NCBI GenBank assembly: GCA_023078555.1 | Contig: CM041202.1 | Location: 4,522,022-4,586,021 of the forward strand | DNA from: Ulva prolifera | Taxonomy: Eukaryota > Chlorophyta > Ulvophyceae > Ulvales > Ulvaceae | Direction of reading: 5' to 3' | DNA: 64,000 nucleotides | Part shown: positions 21,083 through 30,526 of the stretch, in pieces | Position numbering within the stretch: position 1 is the first letter of the stretch | Layout of the letters: each line of letters begins with the position of its first letter | Position numbers and translations under genes: made by a program | Notes under the pieces: model-generated | The model's database searches: none | Told to the model about the DNA's origin: nothing | The model's input: the letters and a program-made list of their open reading frames with translations, nothing else

Positions 21083-21143
21083 TGATGCCATTCGCTGCAG
21101 CTGCCGCCAGGTTACCCCGTTATCTTGAGTCCTGGAGCCCTGC
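21083..21143 (+). repeat. Start of gypsy H 3' LTR, split by element G
   Basis: A polypurine tract (TGTAGGGGGGAGGAC, about 21068-21082) is followed by TGATGCCATTCGC, a plausible LTR start. Element G inserted at 21144 with duplication CCTGC, so the rest of this LTR should resume at 40238. No second copy is available to set the end. Confidence 0.55.
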
Positions 21144-21308
21144 TGTTACGAGGACAATTGAGACTCAGCAGTACATGCAAAGTGGGATCGTAATGTCAGT
21201 ATTGACTCAGGTACAATCGGAAGTAATGACCTAGTATACTCAATATATAGTGCCGTTAGACACAGACCAGTACACTGACACAGTAGTACGGTCAATCCCT
21301 ATATGTCG
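21144..21308 (-). repeat. Element G 3' LTR, first piece (165 bp)
   Basis: TGTTACGAGGACAATTGAG... to ...CTATATGTCG. Its remaining 49 bp lies at 24081-24129, after the composite insertion. TGTCG is duplicated at 21304-21308 and 24076-24080. Confidence 0.92.
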
Positions 21309-21398
21309 TGTCAGGAAAAGCGCCCACCCGAAGGTGTACTACTTCCATCGAGGATCTGGTCATATATATACTTGAGTGCTCGATGACTCATCATGACA
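21309..21398 (-). repeat. 90-bp D LTR with adjacent polypurine tract
   Basis: Same 90-bp sequence as 19111-19200. Immediately right is CCCCCCTCACTC, which on the minus strand is GAGTGAGGGGGG followed by TGTCATGATG, a polypurine tract plus LTR start. This gives the D family its orientation. Confidence 0.75.
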
Positions 21399-21466
21399 CC
21401 CCCCCTCACTCAAGGACCGCTGACTAGGATCCGAGGAGACAAACTTGGGGGCGGACGCGGATCCGG

Positions 21467-21526
21467 GTGCAGCTACCCGGATTCGAACCTGCGTCTATGG
21501 AGGTTAAGATCCTCTCTATGACCACT
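21467..21526 (-). tRNA. Truncated tRNA-like sequence, anticodon CTT-like
   Basis: The minus strand reads AGTGGTCATAGAG (D-loop-like), GAGG-ATCTTAA-CCTC (4-bp stem, 7-base loop with CTT at the anticodon position), then GGTTCGAATCC (T-loop/B-box consensus). The T stem is imperfect and no matching 5' acceptor strand is present, because copia C sequence begins at about 21527. Probably a tRNA-Lys-derived fragment inside a D element, not a working gene. Confidence 0.3.
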
Positions 21527-21629
21527 CTCTCCATGGCTTGCCGCAAAGTTCTCACGTAAATTTTCACCTGTAGGGCTCCCCCCGGAGCCCACGACGCTGA
21601 CAGCAGCTCTCGCCGGACCTGAGGCACCC

Positions 21630-23123
21630 ATGTGGCAAGCGGCGGTTGAAGAGGAGTACACCTCCCTGGTTTCCATGAATGCGTGGGAGCTGGTGCGGCT
21701 GCCATCAGGCAAAAACGCCATTCCTTGCAAGTGGGTTTTCAAACGGAAACTCAATGCAGATGGCTCCATTGAACGCTACAAAGCCCGCTTGGTGATAAAA
21801 GGGTTTTATCAGAGAGAAGGTATAGACTACAATGCGGTCTTTGCCCCCGTTGTGCGTGCCAGCACTGTTCGCCTTTTTCTCTCCATCGTTGCCTCTTTTG
21901 ATCTTGTGTGTCATTCCATTGACATCAAGAATGCATTCATCCAAGGAGCCGTTGAAGAGAAGATATTCATGAAGCAGCCAGACGGGTATGATGATGACTC
22001 AGGTCAGGTTTGCATGCTCAACAAGAGCTTGTATGGGCTGAAGCAGGCTCCACGTGTGTGGAACAAGACAATCACGGCCTACTTCGCGCTTCTGGGATTT
22101 GTTCAGAGCCAGAGTGATGGAGCACTCTTCATGCTGTACACAGAACAGCTTGGCTTCGTTTTGATCCTCTGCTACGTTGACGACATCCAGATCGCAGCAA
22201 AGCAACTCACCAGTGTTCAGAACATCAAGAAAGCCATCTTGACGAAGTTTCCAGGCAAAGACACAGGAGATTCCAAGTATTTCCTGCAGATGACAATGCA
22301 ACGCAACAGAGCAGCCCGCACGATTCACCTGAAGCAGCAACGACACATCGAGAAGCTCATTGATCAGCACGGACTGAAGGACGCATGGCCGATTGCAATC
22401 CCGATGATCACCAATCTCAGCAAAGACCCCGCAGGTCCAACCATCACAGATGTTGCAGCTGTCTCGCAATACAAGTCCATCGTCGGAGCCCTGCTCCACA
22501 TTGCCAACAACACTCGTCCTGATATTGCATTTGCTGTGTCATTTCTTGCTAGGTTCACTGCTCAGCCTACAGGTAGCAGCTTTGCAAGACTGAAAGATGT
22601 TTTGTTGTATCTCAAAGGCACAGCCTCATACAGCTTGAGATTAGGAGGACCAGAGTGCGCTCTTCATGGTGTTTGTGACTCAGATTGGGCAGGTTGCACG
22701 TTGACACGGAAGTCGACGACCGGGTATGTTGTGAAATGTGGGTTAGGTTCCATTGCCTGGAAATCGGCCAAGCAGCCGACCTTGAGCAGGTCTTCATCCG
22801 AAGCAGAATATATTGCAGCAGGAGAAATTGCGAAAGAAGTGCAGTATTTTTACAACATGGTCCCTCAAATGGGGCTGCCTTCTTATTGTATTGCAATAGG
22901 TATTGACAATCAAGCAGCGAAAAGTTTGATTGAGGACCCATTGTCTGCTGCACGTACGAGGCACATTGAGACGATCTATCATGACATCAGGGAGAAGGTC
23001 AAGCGCAAGCAGATGCGTTTTGTACAAGTGCCAACAGCTGATAACCCAGCTGACATATTGACGAAGCCGTTGCCTCAACAGTTGTTTGAGAAGCATCGCC
23101 AGACCCTAGGAGTTGTGCCTTAG
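21630..23123 (+). CDS. Copia C reverse transcriptase/RNase H (copy C3)
   Basis: The most complete family C RT segment here (497 codons, open). It runs MWQAAVEEEYTSLV, MNAWELVRLPSGKNAIPCKW, YKARLVIKGFYQREG, IDIKNAFIQGAVEEK, YGLKQAPRVWN, catalytic YVDDI, RNase H CDSDWAGC and SSSEAEYIA, to LTKPL...LGVVP. Upstream copia sequence starts at about 21527 without integrase. The polypurine tract and LTR-C follow at 23124-23298. Confidence 0.92.
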   Translation: MWQAAVEEEYTSLVSMNAWELVRLPSGKNAIPCKWVFKRKLNADGSIERYKARLVIKGFYQREGIDYNAVFAPVVRASTVRLFLSIVASFDLVCHSIDIKNAFIQGAVEEKIFMKQPDGYDDDSGQVCMLNKSLYGLKQAPRVWNKTITAYFALLGFVQSQSDGALFMLYTEQLGFVLILCYVDDIQIAAKQLTSVQNIKKAILTKFPGKDTGDSKYFLQMTMQRNRAARTIHLKQQRHIEKLIDQHGLKDAWPIAIPMITNLSKDPAGPTITDVAAVSQYKSIVGALLHIANNTRPDIAFAVSFLARFTAQPTGSSFARLKDVLLYLKGTASYSLRLGGPECALHGVCDSDWAGCTLTRKSTTGYVVKCGLGSIAWKSAKQPTLSRSSSEAEYIAAGEIAKEVQYFYNMVPQMGLPSYCIAIGIDNQAAKSLIEDPLSAARTRHIETIYHDIREKVKRKQMRFVQVPTADNPADILTKPLPQQLFEKHRQTLGVVP

Positions 23124-23135
23124 ACTACGTGGGAG

Positions 23136-23381
23136 TGTCGAGAGAAATAGGTTTAGTCTAGGCTAGTGTGAACATGCATGTAGTTGACGCACTTGTGTGA
23201 TCATGAGGGTCGTGACAGAAGGGCGTACTCTGCATATATAGTCTAGATGTGGGCAGTGAGCTCTATCGAGTCTCACTGACCTTCCCTCTGTCACGACAGG
23301 TATGTCCATGTCTCTGCATCGTTCATGTCATGCTCCTGTCTCTGTAAATCGAGTCTCACTGACCTTCCCTCTGTCACGACA
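23136..23381 (+). repeat. LTR-C (23136-23298), leader and duplicated LTR tail
   Basis: A full 163-bp LTR is followed by a 50-bp spacer starting GGTATGTCC and then a second copy of the last 33 bp of the LTR (23349-23381), ending before GGTTATGGGCC. The same structure in mirror image is at 759-1004. Confidence 0.88.
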
Positions 23382-23408
23382 GGTTATGGGCCTTTTTACG
23401 GATCCACT

Positions 23409-24075
23409 GCGATGAATCTCAAAGATGTGAAGTTAGGCTTAGATCTAACTCCCACCAACGCAGTCCAATGGTTCCATCGTATGGAGCTATTGCTGCGCAG
23501 CGTCAGTTGCTGGAAGGTGGTCACAGAGGACGAAGGCACAGAGTCGATCAAAAATGCTGCCCGGCTTGCAATCTCATGCAACGTCGGAGACGACCTGATA
23601 CATATTGTCAGCACGTCAGCTACTCCCAAAGAGATATGGGATGCCCTGAAGAAGCAGTTCTCAGGCGTGAGCGCAGCACGGAAGATGGCTTTATCTCGCA
23701 GCCAAGCTTGCTTCCGAAAGTCTGCAGATGAGTCACTCGATCAGTTCATAACGAGAGCAGAGCAGCTCCGAGCTGAACTAGCATCAGCACAGATGTTGAA
23801 AGAAGAAGAATTTGTTCTAGTCTTCCTTGCAGCTTTAGATGAATCCTCATATACGTCGTTGCGTTTGCTGCATTTGTGGTTGGTTGTTGTCTGGGGTTTT
23901 TTTTGCTGTGTTGCTGTCTTGTGATTGCTGGTGTGGCAGCCGGTCGCTGGGTTGGCTTGATGTTGTTTGTTTGCTTTGCCATACACTGGCCAGATATGTG
24001 TGACTTATGAGATCGACATATACGTCATGGGCGCAAGCAATTGCAGCACAAGCAGAGCTTCCCACATTCACGACA
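23409..24075 (+). pseudogene. Copia C gag fragment
   Basis: Starts MNLKDVKLGLDLTPTNAVQW and continues with W..V..EDEGTESIKNAARL, IVSTSATPKEIWDALKKQF and SLDQFITRAEQLRAEL. This is the conserved alpha-helical capsid of copia gags (UBN2/Retrotran_gag family). It is split by a LINE tail (23858-24016), continues with WAQAIAAQAELPTFTT, and ends at the composite boundary. The zinc knuckle is missing. Confidence 0.85.
23858..24016 (+). mobile_element. 5'-truncated LINE 3' tail (159 bp)
   Basis: Flanked by the 10-bp duplication CATATACGTC (23848-23857 and 24017-24026) inside copia gag. The sense end GACTTA is followed by nine extra bases TGAGATCGA before the duplication. Confidence 0.9.
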
Positions 24076-24129
24076 TGTCGAACACAGTCAGCCTCTCTAA
24101 GTCGAGGACTGATAAGTGACTTCCTAACA
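24076..24129 (-). repeat. Element G 3' LTR, second piece
   Basis: TGTCG duplication then ...CTCTCTAAGTCGAGG...CTTCCTAACA, matching 40179-40232. The next bases, ATAGCTCCCCCCTAAG, give the polypurine tract on the minus strand (CTTAGGGGGGAGC). Confidence 0.92.
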
Positions 24130-24316
24130 ATAGCTCCCCCCTAAGTCCTCAGACGCAAGAGGAAAAGCCAGACAAGCACAATAAAAGCTTAGGCAATAAT
24201 AGGTCAACTTCCTCTCTTAACCAATCCAGTTAGAGCAAAACAATGCAGAAGCTGTAGACAACAGCAGCCTCAAAAGGCGATGCCAGTAGGCATGAATCCT
24301 ATAAACCCCTTCAATA

Positions 24317-27300
24317 TCAGCCAGGACCATAGCGCTGGTCTAGCTGTTGATGCAGCAGGAGGTCAACTTCATCATCAGAGTCGACTTCATGCTCCAGTGT
24401 CTCTTTGGAGATGTACGACGAAACAGAGTCGCATTGCTTCTCTTCGCTTCGTGGAAATGTCTTCTCAAACTTCTTTATTAAAAGTAGCTCTTCAGGCGCC
24501 AGCAGAGCGGACTGCGGCTGCCAGAGTGTGGAGCCATCCTTCCTCACTACGAGGTACTGAGCAGGGATGTCCAGGAAGCTGTCCAGATCCCGAGGCGCCC
24601 GGCCATGCCGACGTCGATCTATAATCTGTACAACAGGAATGAAAGTAGGATGTAGATCAATGGGAGGCAGAGTTGGCTCGAACTCTCTGTCCGGATCAGG
24701 GAAATATGGTCGCAGATGCGACACATTGATCACATCATGTATACCAGAATACACTTCAGGCAACTTGATGCGATAAGCATTGGGGCCAACTGCTTCTACA
24801 ACAGTAAACGGGCCCACAAACTTGGGCAACAACTTGCGGACCTGGCCATCCACGGGCCGGACACGCAAGAATGAAGATGAAATCTTCACCAAATCATCCG
24901 CTTTGAAAACAGGAGGATTACTGGCAGCTTTGTGAGCTTTGATCATGGCACGACGCGCATGTTCAAGACTGGGCTGGCCCTGTGCAAGCATGTTACCACG
25001 CTCGCGAAGCCACAGATCCATGTCAGGATCAGAGTCACTCAGCAAAACGATCATAGGAGCACGCAAGTCACGAGGTGACCAGCCAAATAGCAACATATGT
25101 GGTGTGAATCCTGTAGCAGAATGAATGGTATTGTGATAAGCATACAGCAGCGAAGGAATCAACTCTTCCCAATCAGATTGATGCTGGGACACAAAGGAAC
25201 GAAGCATAGACAGAAAAGTCCTATGAAAGTTCTCAGTCTGACCATCAGTCTGCGGATGGTATGCAGTTGAATGGAACAACTTCACACCAATGCTGCGCAT
25301 GATGCGCTTCATGCGTGCAGCAGTCAAGCGCGAATCACGATCGCCAAGGATGGACTCAGGCAGACCAACCCATGAAAAGACCCGTTCATACAACAGCTCA
25401 ATCAGACCAGCAGTAGACATTGTCTTGGTGCATGGAATCACGATGGCATATTTCGTGAACCTGTCAATGATAGCAAGGTAGCCGTCGTTACCGCCTTTCG
25501 ATTTGGGAAGACCGGAGACCCAGTCGAGTGTGATCCACACAAATGGCTGTCGCGGGGCCGGAAGGGGGTGGATCTCAGGCTTAGGCTGTTGGGTCGACTT
25601 GGTCCGTTGACAGACGGGACACCTGCGCACATAGTCCTGAACGGCAGTGGTCATGTCAGGCCAATAATAATGCTGAGCAAGTGCGTCAAACGTTTTTGCG
25701 AAACCAAAATGACCACCTACTTCCAAATCGTGGAAGTCATGCAGCAGTTTAGACCTAAGTCCGTGATAATCCGGCACGTACAAGCGATGCTTGCCATCAC
25801 GGGTAAAGTACAATAGACCATGTCTATACTGGAGATCAGAGCGAGTCTTAGACCTAGCTTTGCCAAGCATACGCTTACCCTCAAACGTCTTATGCAAACC
25901 ATCCTTGATCTGCGTCAGAACGTCGTCGTATGGCACAAATGCAGAGACAAGCATCAACCGCAGATCACATCTCCTAGACAATCCATCAGCAAATGAATTC
26001 GTAGACCCAGGCACATAATGCACTTGGAGATTGAACTCCGACAGGTGCTGCTGCCACCGCACTTGGCGAGGCGACATGTTGCTCTGCGTCATGAAATGCT
26101 GCAAGGGACGATGGTCCGTGCTGCAGTGCATAGTGAAGTCTGAACCATAAAGGTAATGCCGCCACACACGTAGCGCAAGTACAATGGCAAACAACTCACA
26201 TTCGTGCACGGGATACTTGCGCTCCCTGTCACTTAACCTGTGGGAAAAGAATGCGACAGGTCTGCGGCCAGTATCAGTGTCTTGCTCAAGGGATGCACCA
26301 ACGGCGTAATCTGAGGCGTCAGTAACTACATAGAAAGGCCGTTTGGTGTCAGGGCGCGCTAGGACAGGCGCTGAAAGGACAGCAACCTTCAACTTCCCCA
26401 GCGCTGCACATTCAACTTCAGCGCGCCACTTCCATGCAATATCCTTTTTCAACAGATCAGTTAACGGAGCAACAATTGCGGAATAAGTCACGATATAGTC
26501 GCGCCAGAAACCAAAAGTGCCTAGCAATGAGCGAAGTGCCGGTACGCCATCAGGCGTAGGCCAGTTCTGCAGGGCAGCGGCACGCGTGGGGTTGACATAT
26601 TGTCCATCCCCATCTACCATGTGCCCTAAGAACTCAATGGTAGTCTGAAGCCATTCACACTTGGAAGGCTTGACATACAGGTTGTGTTCACGCAGCCGTT
26701 GTAAAACAGCGCGAAGATGCACAATATGCTCTTCCTCGGAGGAAGAGAAGATGCATACATCGTCAAGATATATGGCAATAAACTTATCGAACGAAATTGT
26801 GCTGCCATTGCTGAGCGTAACCGGCTCACGGAACGTGTTGTCCATGAGGTACTGAAACGTGCTAGGCGCACCACAGAGACCCATTGGCATGACTTTAAAC
26901 TCAAAGTTACCATACGGAGTCGTAAAAGCAGTCTTTTCGAAATCAGACTCACGCATGCGGATTTGGTAAAATCCATCAAGCAAGTCCATTTTGGAGAAGA
27001 ACTTAGCAGTGCTGATGCGCGCGAGCAGTTCAGAGATGCGAGGCAACCGATACGCTATTCTGTTCAACGTCTTAGCGTTTAATGCCACGTACGATATGCA
27101 CATGCGCCATGCGACCTTGCCAGTTACCGGATCCGGCTTCTTTGGCACAAACAGGACAGGCGCAGCCCAGGGAGAGAGTGAGGGGCGTATCCAGCCGTTC
27201 TCGATGAACGTTTTGAGGTATCGTCTCACCTCTTCATCCTCCTCCCGGGTGAAAGGCCGAGGAGTACGCGAATACGGCTTCTCGCCCTCCTTCAGGTCGA

Positions 27301-28186
27301 CGGTGTGGTGTATTTCCGAGCCGTCCGCTGCATAGCGCTGAGGCGGCAAACCGCCCGGTATTTTGGACTTCAGAACATCTGCATACTCCTCCAACAGAGG
27401 GGATATTAGCGGATGTGTGGCTCCTTTACCAGCAAGCAGATCCGGGGACAGTGTTGTGTCCTCAGGAAACACGCAGCCTATGCAGGTTTCAGCAGTGTTA
27501 AGCGATTTGTCAGTGGCACACGTGCGAGCAAATGTCTCAATGTTGCACAATTCAATTGTGTCAGAATGCAGGTCCGTGGGGACATCTGGCTCTTTGAATG
27601 CCGTCAACGTGACAGGCGAGCCCCGGACCTTGAGTGTCATACAGCGCTTGCGCCATTTGATGTGCGGATCGTGTGCCGACAGGAAGTCAAGGCCGAGGAC
27701 GACATCGTAGTCTGGCATATCAACAACTAAAAACTTGTGCCTCATTCTGAAAGTACCCATGCGAGTAAAAATCGCTCCAGTCACACCATCGATCGGCAAT
27801 GTGGACTGGTCCGCTAAACGCGCAGGCGCGAGATTGCAGCGCTCAATGGCAATGCCATTGTCGCGCGCAAAGCCGGTGGAAATAAACGAAGTAGATGCAC
27901 CGGAATCAACCATGAGATGTGCATACACACCAGCCAACAGGCCTTCAAACTTCAGCAAACGAGTGCCGAATATAGCAGTGGTACTCAATGACGGAGCGTA
28001 CACCAAGTGATCATCCTCGGACGGATCCAGTGGCGCCCATTCCTTGGACGGCTTCGGCTTGGGCGCCCGCTTCGCTACAAAGCATGGCTGCGCGTCAGCA
28101 TCAGTCATGGTACCAGCCATGTACACGGCGTTGCCGCAGAACTTCGTCACTAGGACGAGTCTAATGTCCAGGGGACAGTACGCCAC
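24317..28186 (-). CDS. Element G pol (protease, RT, RNase H, integrase)
   Basis: A 1289-codon open frame of Ty3/gypsy pol. Protease has LMVDSGASTSFIS (about residue 94). RT has PMGLCGAPSTFQYLM and FIAIYLDDVCIFSS (about 471). RNase H has YVVTDASDYAVGASLEQD (about 625) and STDHRPLQHF. The integrase zinc finger has GGHFGFAKTF...CPVCQRTK (about 820), and its core has ITLDWVSGLP, LGDRDSRLTA (about 947) and YHPQTDGQTENFHR. It ends LRPYFPDPDREF...VVQIIDRRRHGRAP, with no chromodomain recognised. The first codon of the open frame is GTG. The first ATG is about 23 codons in (MAGTMTDADAQ). Gag lies in another frame upstream. Confidence 0.93.
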   Translation of the reverse strand: MAYCPLDIRLVLVTKFCGNAVYMAGTMTDADAQPCFVAKRAPKPKPSKEWAPLDPSEDDHLVYAPSLSTTAIFGTRLLKFEGLLAGVYAHLMVDSGASTSFISTGFARDNGIAIERCNLAPARLADQSTLPIDGVTGAIFTRMGTFRMRHKFLVVDMPDYDVVLGLDFLSAHDPHIKWRKRCMTLKVRGSPVTLTAFKEPDVPTDLHSDTIELCNIETFARTCATDKSLNTAETCIGCVFPEDTTLSPDLLAGKGATHPLISPLLEEYADVLKSKIPGGLPPQRYAADGSEIHHTVDLKEGEKPYSRTPRPFTREEDEEVRRYLKTFIENGWIRPSLSPWAAPVLFVPKKPDPVTGKVAWRMCISYVALNAKTLNRIAYRLPRISELLARISTAKFFSKMDLLDGFYQIRMRESDFEKTAFTTPYGNFEFKVMPMGLCGAPSTFQYLMDNTFREPVTLSNGSTISFDKFIAIYLDDVCIFSSSEEEHIVHLRAVLQRLREHNLYVKPSKCEWLQTTIEFLGHMVDGDGQYVNPTRAAALQNWPTPDGVPALRSLLGTFGFWRDYIVTYSAIVAPLTDLLKKDIAWKWRAEVECAALGKLKVAVLSAPVLARPDTKRPFYVVTDASDYAVGASLEQDTDTGRRPVAFFSHRLSDRERKYPVHECELFAIVLALRVWRHYLYGSDFTMHCSTDHRPLQHFMTQSNMSPRQVRWQQHLSEFNLQVHYVPGSTNSFADGLSRRCDLRLMLVSAFVPYDDVLTQIKDGLHKTFEGKRMLGKARSKTRSDLQYRHGLLYFTRDGKHRLYVPDYHGLRSKLLHDFHDLEVGGHFGFAKTFDALAQHYYWPDMTTAVQDYVRRCPVCQRTKSTQQPKPEIHPLPAPRQPFVWITLDWVSGLPKSKGGNDGYLAIIDRFTKYAIVIPCTKTMSTAGLIELLYERVFSWVGLPESILGDRDSRLTAARMKRIMRSIGVKLFHSTAYHPQTDGQTENFHRTFLSMLRSFVSQHQSDWEELIPSLLYAYHNTIHSATGFTPHMLLFGWSPRDLRAPMIVLLSDSDPDMDLWLRERGNMLAQGQPSLEHARRAMIKAHKAASNPPVFKADDLVKISSSFLRVRPVDGQVRKLLPKFVGPFTVVEAVGPNAYRIKLPEVYSGIHDVINVSHLRPYFPDPDREFEPTLPPIDLHPTFIPVVQIIDRRRHGRAPRDLDSFLDIPAQYLVVRKDGSTLWQPQSALLAPEELLLIKKFEKTFPRSEEKQCDSVSSYISKETLEHEVDSDDEVDLLLHQQLDQRYGPG

Positions 28187-28262
28187 GCATGCGGTTTAAC
28201 GTCCAAGGGACAATACGCCACGCAGGCGGCTTAACGTCCAATGGACAATATGTCAGTACGCG
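28150..28262 (-). repeat. Tandem repeats between gag and pol of element G
   Basis: About 2.5 copies of a roughly 42-bp unit (plus strand TTAACGTCCAAGGGACAATA then CGCCACGCAGGCGG) fill the gag-pol junction. Each unit carries a stop in at least one frame on the minus strand. They separate the gag stop at 28305 from the pol opening. Confidence 0.8.
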
Positions 28263-28304
28263 ACGCAGGTGTGCACACCGTAGTCGTGCACACAAGAAGG
28301 CGCA

Positions 28305-29346
28305 CTACTGCGCACGGGGACGGTCCTCCCAAGTGCCTGCGGCTTTCCTAGCAGCAATCCTAGGACATGGCTCGTGCGAGTGCTCTCTGGATTTGCAAAA
28401 GAAACAGAACTTTTGCTTTTTACCTGAGAACTTCTTAGGCCCGACTGTTGCGTTCAATGCAGCCGCAGGCGCAGGTGGGGTAGCCCTAGGCTTAGTCGAA
28501 AACGTCTCGGCTAACGACTTAAGGTTATTCGGTGTCTGCTGTGCAGGTGCCCATAACATAACATGGGGCTTAATACGCTCTAGCAGAGCCGGCTGCAGCC
28601 CATAAAGCATGCGCAGAAACAGTTGGTCGGAGGTCACATCACCTCCCAACGCGTTTATCTGCGCTTGCAAACGCAACAGGAACGTATAATACGACGACAC
28701 ACTATCTGACCCCCGCTGTTTCGCGTTTTGCCACTTCTCTTGCAACGTAAGCAGATCCACCCCGCTGGACACAAAGCGGTCACGGAGCTCGGTTACGAAC
28801 TGCTCATACGAATGCAAGTTTGGCAGTAGCTGCTCAAAACCAAACAGCCGCGGCAGATCCCGGCGGAAATGCACTCAATGCAAGTGCTGCACTGCGCCGC
28901 TGCCATGACATCGGTTCTGCGTTATACCAAGGCAGACAGTTGAAGTACAGCGAGAATCGATTCAAGATCGACGCCGTATGGGGCAATTCAGATGGCTCAC
29001 CTCTGAATTTCGGGATGCTGAAGGCATCTTTCGGCGGGGCACCTCCCCCGCCCTGGTGCTGCACTAGGTGCGCAAGTTGCTGCACAAGTTGCTCTTGATG
29101 CAGTGCATGGCCTGGACCCACCCCTTCCGAACCCTGCGACAGGCTAGGAGGACCAGGCACGTTAAGGTTAGGCACTTGTTGAACATAAGGCACAAGACCT
29201 GCGTTTCCTGCATTTTGTGGCAGAACACCTAAAGGGAGGTTTACAGGGGGTGCATTCGCGTCAGGTTGCGCTTCGTCAACCATAGGTGCCGGTTGCTGTA
29301 ATGGTGCGGGAAAGCCGTAGAGATTACCTGCTCTCGTAGTCACCAT
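28305..29346 (-). pseudogene. Element G gag, one frameshift
   Basis: Two overlapping frames (29346 to 28834 and 28874 to 28305) together make a gypsy gag. The N-terminal part has MVTTRAGNLYGFPAP and a Q-rich stretch. The capsid has FSIPKFRGEPSELP, then ELRDRFVSSGVDLLTLQEKW, SVSSYYTFLLRLQAQ and MLYGLQPALLERIKP. The zinc knuckle is CFFCKSREHSHEPC (CX2CX4HX4C). The break lies at an A-run near 28839-28842 (plus strand) and fits a one-base gain. Confidence 0.88.
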
Positions 29347-30020
29347 GGCAGTGAACAGAACATAAAGTGTCTGTGCGTGGACTTATGTAGAGCCAGGGTG
29401 GTGCAACTGTTCGACTGCAGACCTAGTGCGCAAATGTTTGCATGCATTCGTAGACGCGTTTCTACTAGTCCGACAATTGGCATGTCGCCAAATTCAGCTC
29501 TGCAAACTTGAGCTATCACAAGTGAACCTGGGATTAGATCATTCTCCCGCTCGTGACTCATAACGCAACAAACACGTAGCATCGGAATCCGATTCCTTCT
29601 GCATGCATACACAATGGGCAACGACTGACCCGGATGTCACCTATATGCATGAAAAGGCCGCAGCCCCGCGCATGGCTACGAGCGGCCAAGCCAGACCTCG
29701 CTGCGCACTATGTCGCTCGACTACCATAGAAATCCTTAAACCAGACAGGGTAAACGCCGATTAACACGAATGCATTGAAAGCTTCAAGCGAGCACATGCA
29801 ATGTGAAACTGTTACGCCGGGTGTGCGGGCAATTAGAACGGGCGGTGCTCTGTGGGCACCGGGATGTCACACACAGGCACTCCGATGGGGAAAGACTAGT
29901 AATGAGTGATACTCTTATGACATTTACATCACATAATGATACCTACAAGGCATTAGTCAGACTCCCCGGGGGAGAACCGCGCATTATTAGCATGGCAGCT
30001 ACATGTGATGTCTCACCTGA
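29347..30020. other. Element G leader between 5' ORF and gag
   Basis: 674 bp with no recognisable ORF, repeat or RNA. It belongs to element G by position between its LTRs and may hold 5' untranslated sequence or an intron. Confidence 0.5.
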
Positions 30021-30526
30021 TTAACCAGCCTCCTCAGGTGCCGGGTCATCAGGGATAGGCGGGTACCGGATGTGACGATTGTACACACCCGCATCCATGA
30101 CGTTGTCAATGATGTCAAACGCTTCACGGGCTCCAGGAAGCAGAAGCTTCAAGCTGGCTTCCAGCTTGTCGGCCTTATTCAGAGCCTCCAGCTCTTTGAC
30201 GAGCTTTTCCAGAGCACCCCGATACTCGTGGCGAGTCCCACGTACTGTGTCGGTGTATGTGACACATTTTAATAGGCAGATTTTATCCCAGACATGCCCG
30301 GGGTGATCCTACCCTCCATACCCAGAGGCATGTGACGGCGTGTCCTAACAACGGAAGCTGGGAGTTGCCCATGTGGCTGCTTACTGCCGAAGGGTACATC
30401 AAGCAATTCGTAAGGGATTTTAGAAACCGCAACGTAATACTCATCTTCTATGTATGTAAGATGCTGCTGGCAATCTCTTGACAGAGCTTCCCATACAGAT
30501 CCATTCAACAGGACTTTCAAACGATC
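30021..30526 (-). pseudogene. Element G extra 5' ORF, distal part
   Basis: The larger part of an ORF upstream of gag, split by element E. It reads LLNGSVWEALSRDCQQHLTY and EDEYYVAVSKIPYELLDVPF. After a one-base loss near 30300 it continues VWDKICLLKC, HEYRGALEKLVKELEAL, KLLLPGAREAFDIIDN and IRYPPIPDDPAPEEAG, then stops at 30021-30023. It joins the 39841-39977 part in frame. No known domain is recognised. An alpha-helical gag-like or accessory protein is possible. Confidence 0.65.

Larger units (their letters stand above)
21309..24075. mobile_element. Composite copia C insertion in element G LTR
   Basis: This 2767-bp block lies between the two halves of the G LTR, with 5-bp duplication TGTCG and TG...CA ends. 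It holds a 90-bp D LTR (minus), a short tRNA-like stretch, copia C RT/RNase H, an LTR-C, a leader and a copia gag. The order RT-RNase H-LTR-gag is circularly permuted compared with a normal element. The right end is inside gag, not an LTR. Confidence 0.8.

Noticed and set aside
24130-29346. Gypsy gag-pol as an element separate from the ORF at 30021-30526
   Set aside because: LTR identity, polypurine tract, primer site and the CCTGC duplication place both within one element G. No internal TSD was found between them.
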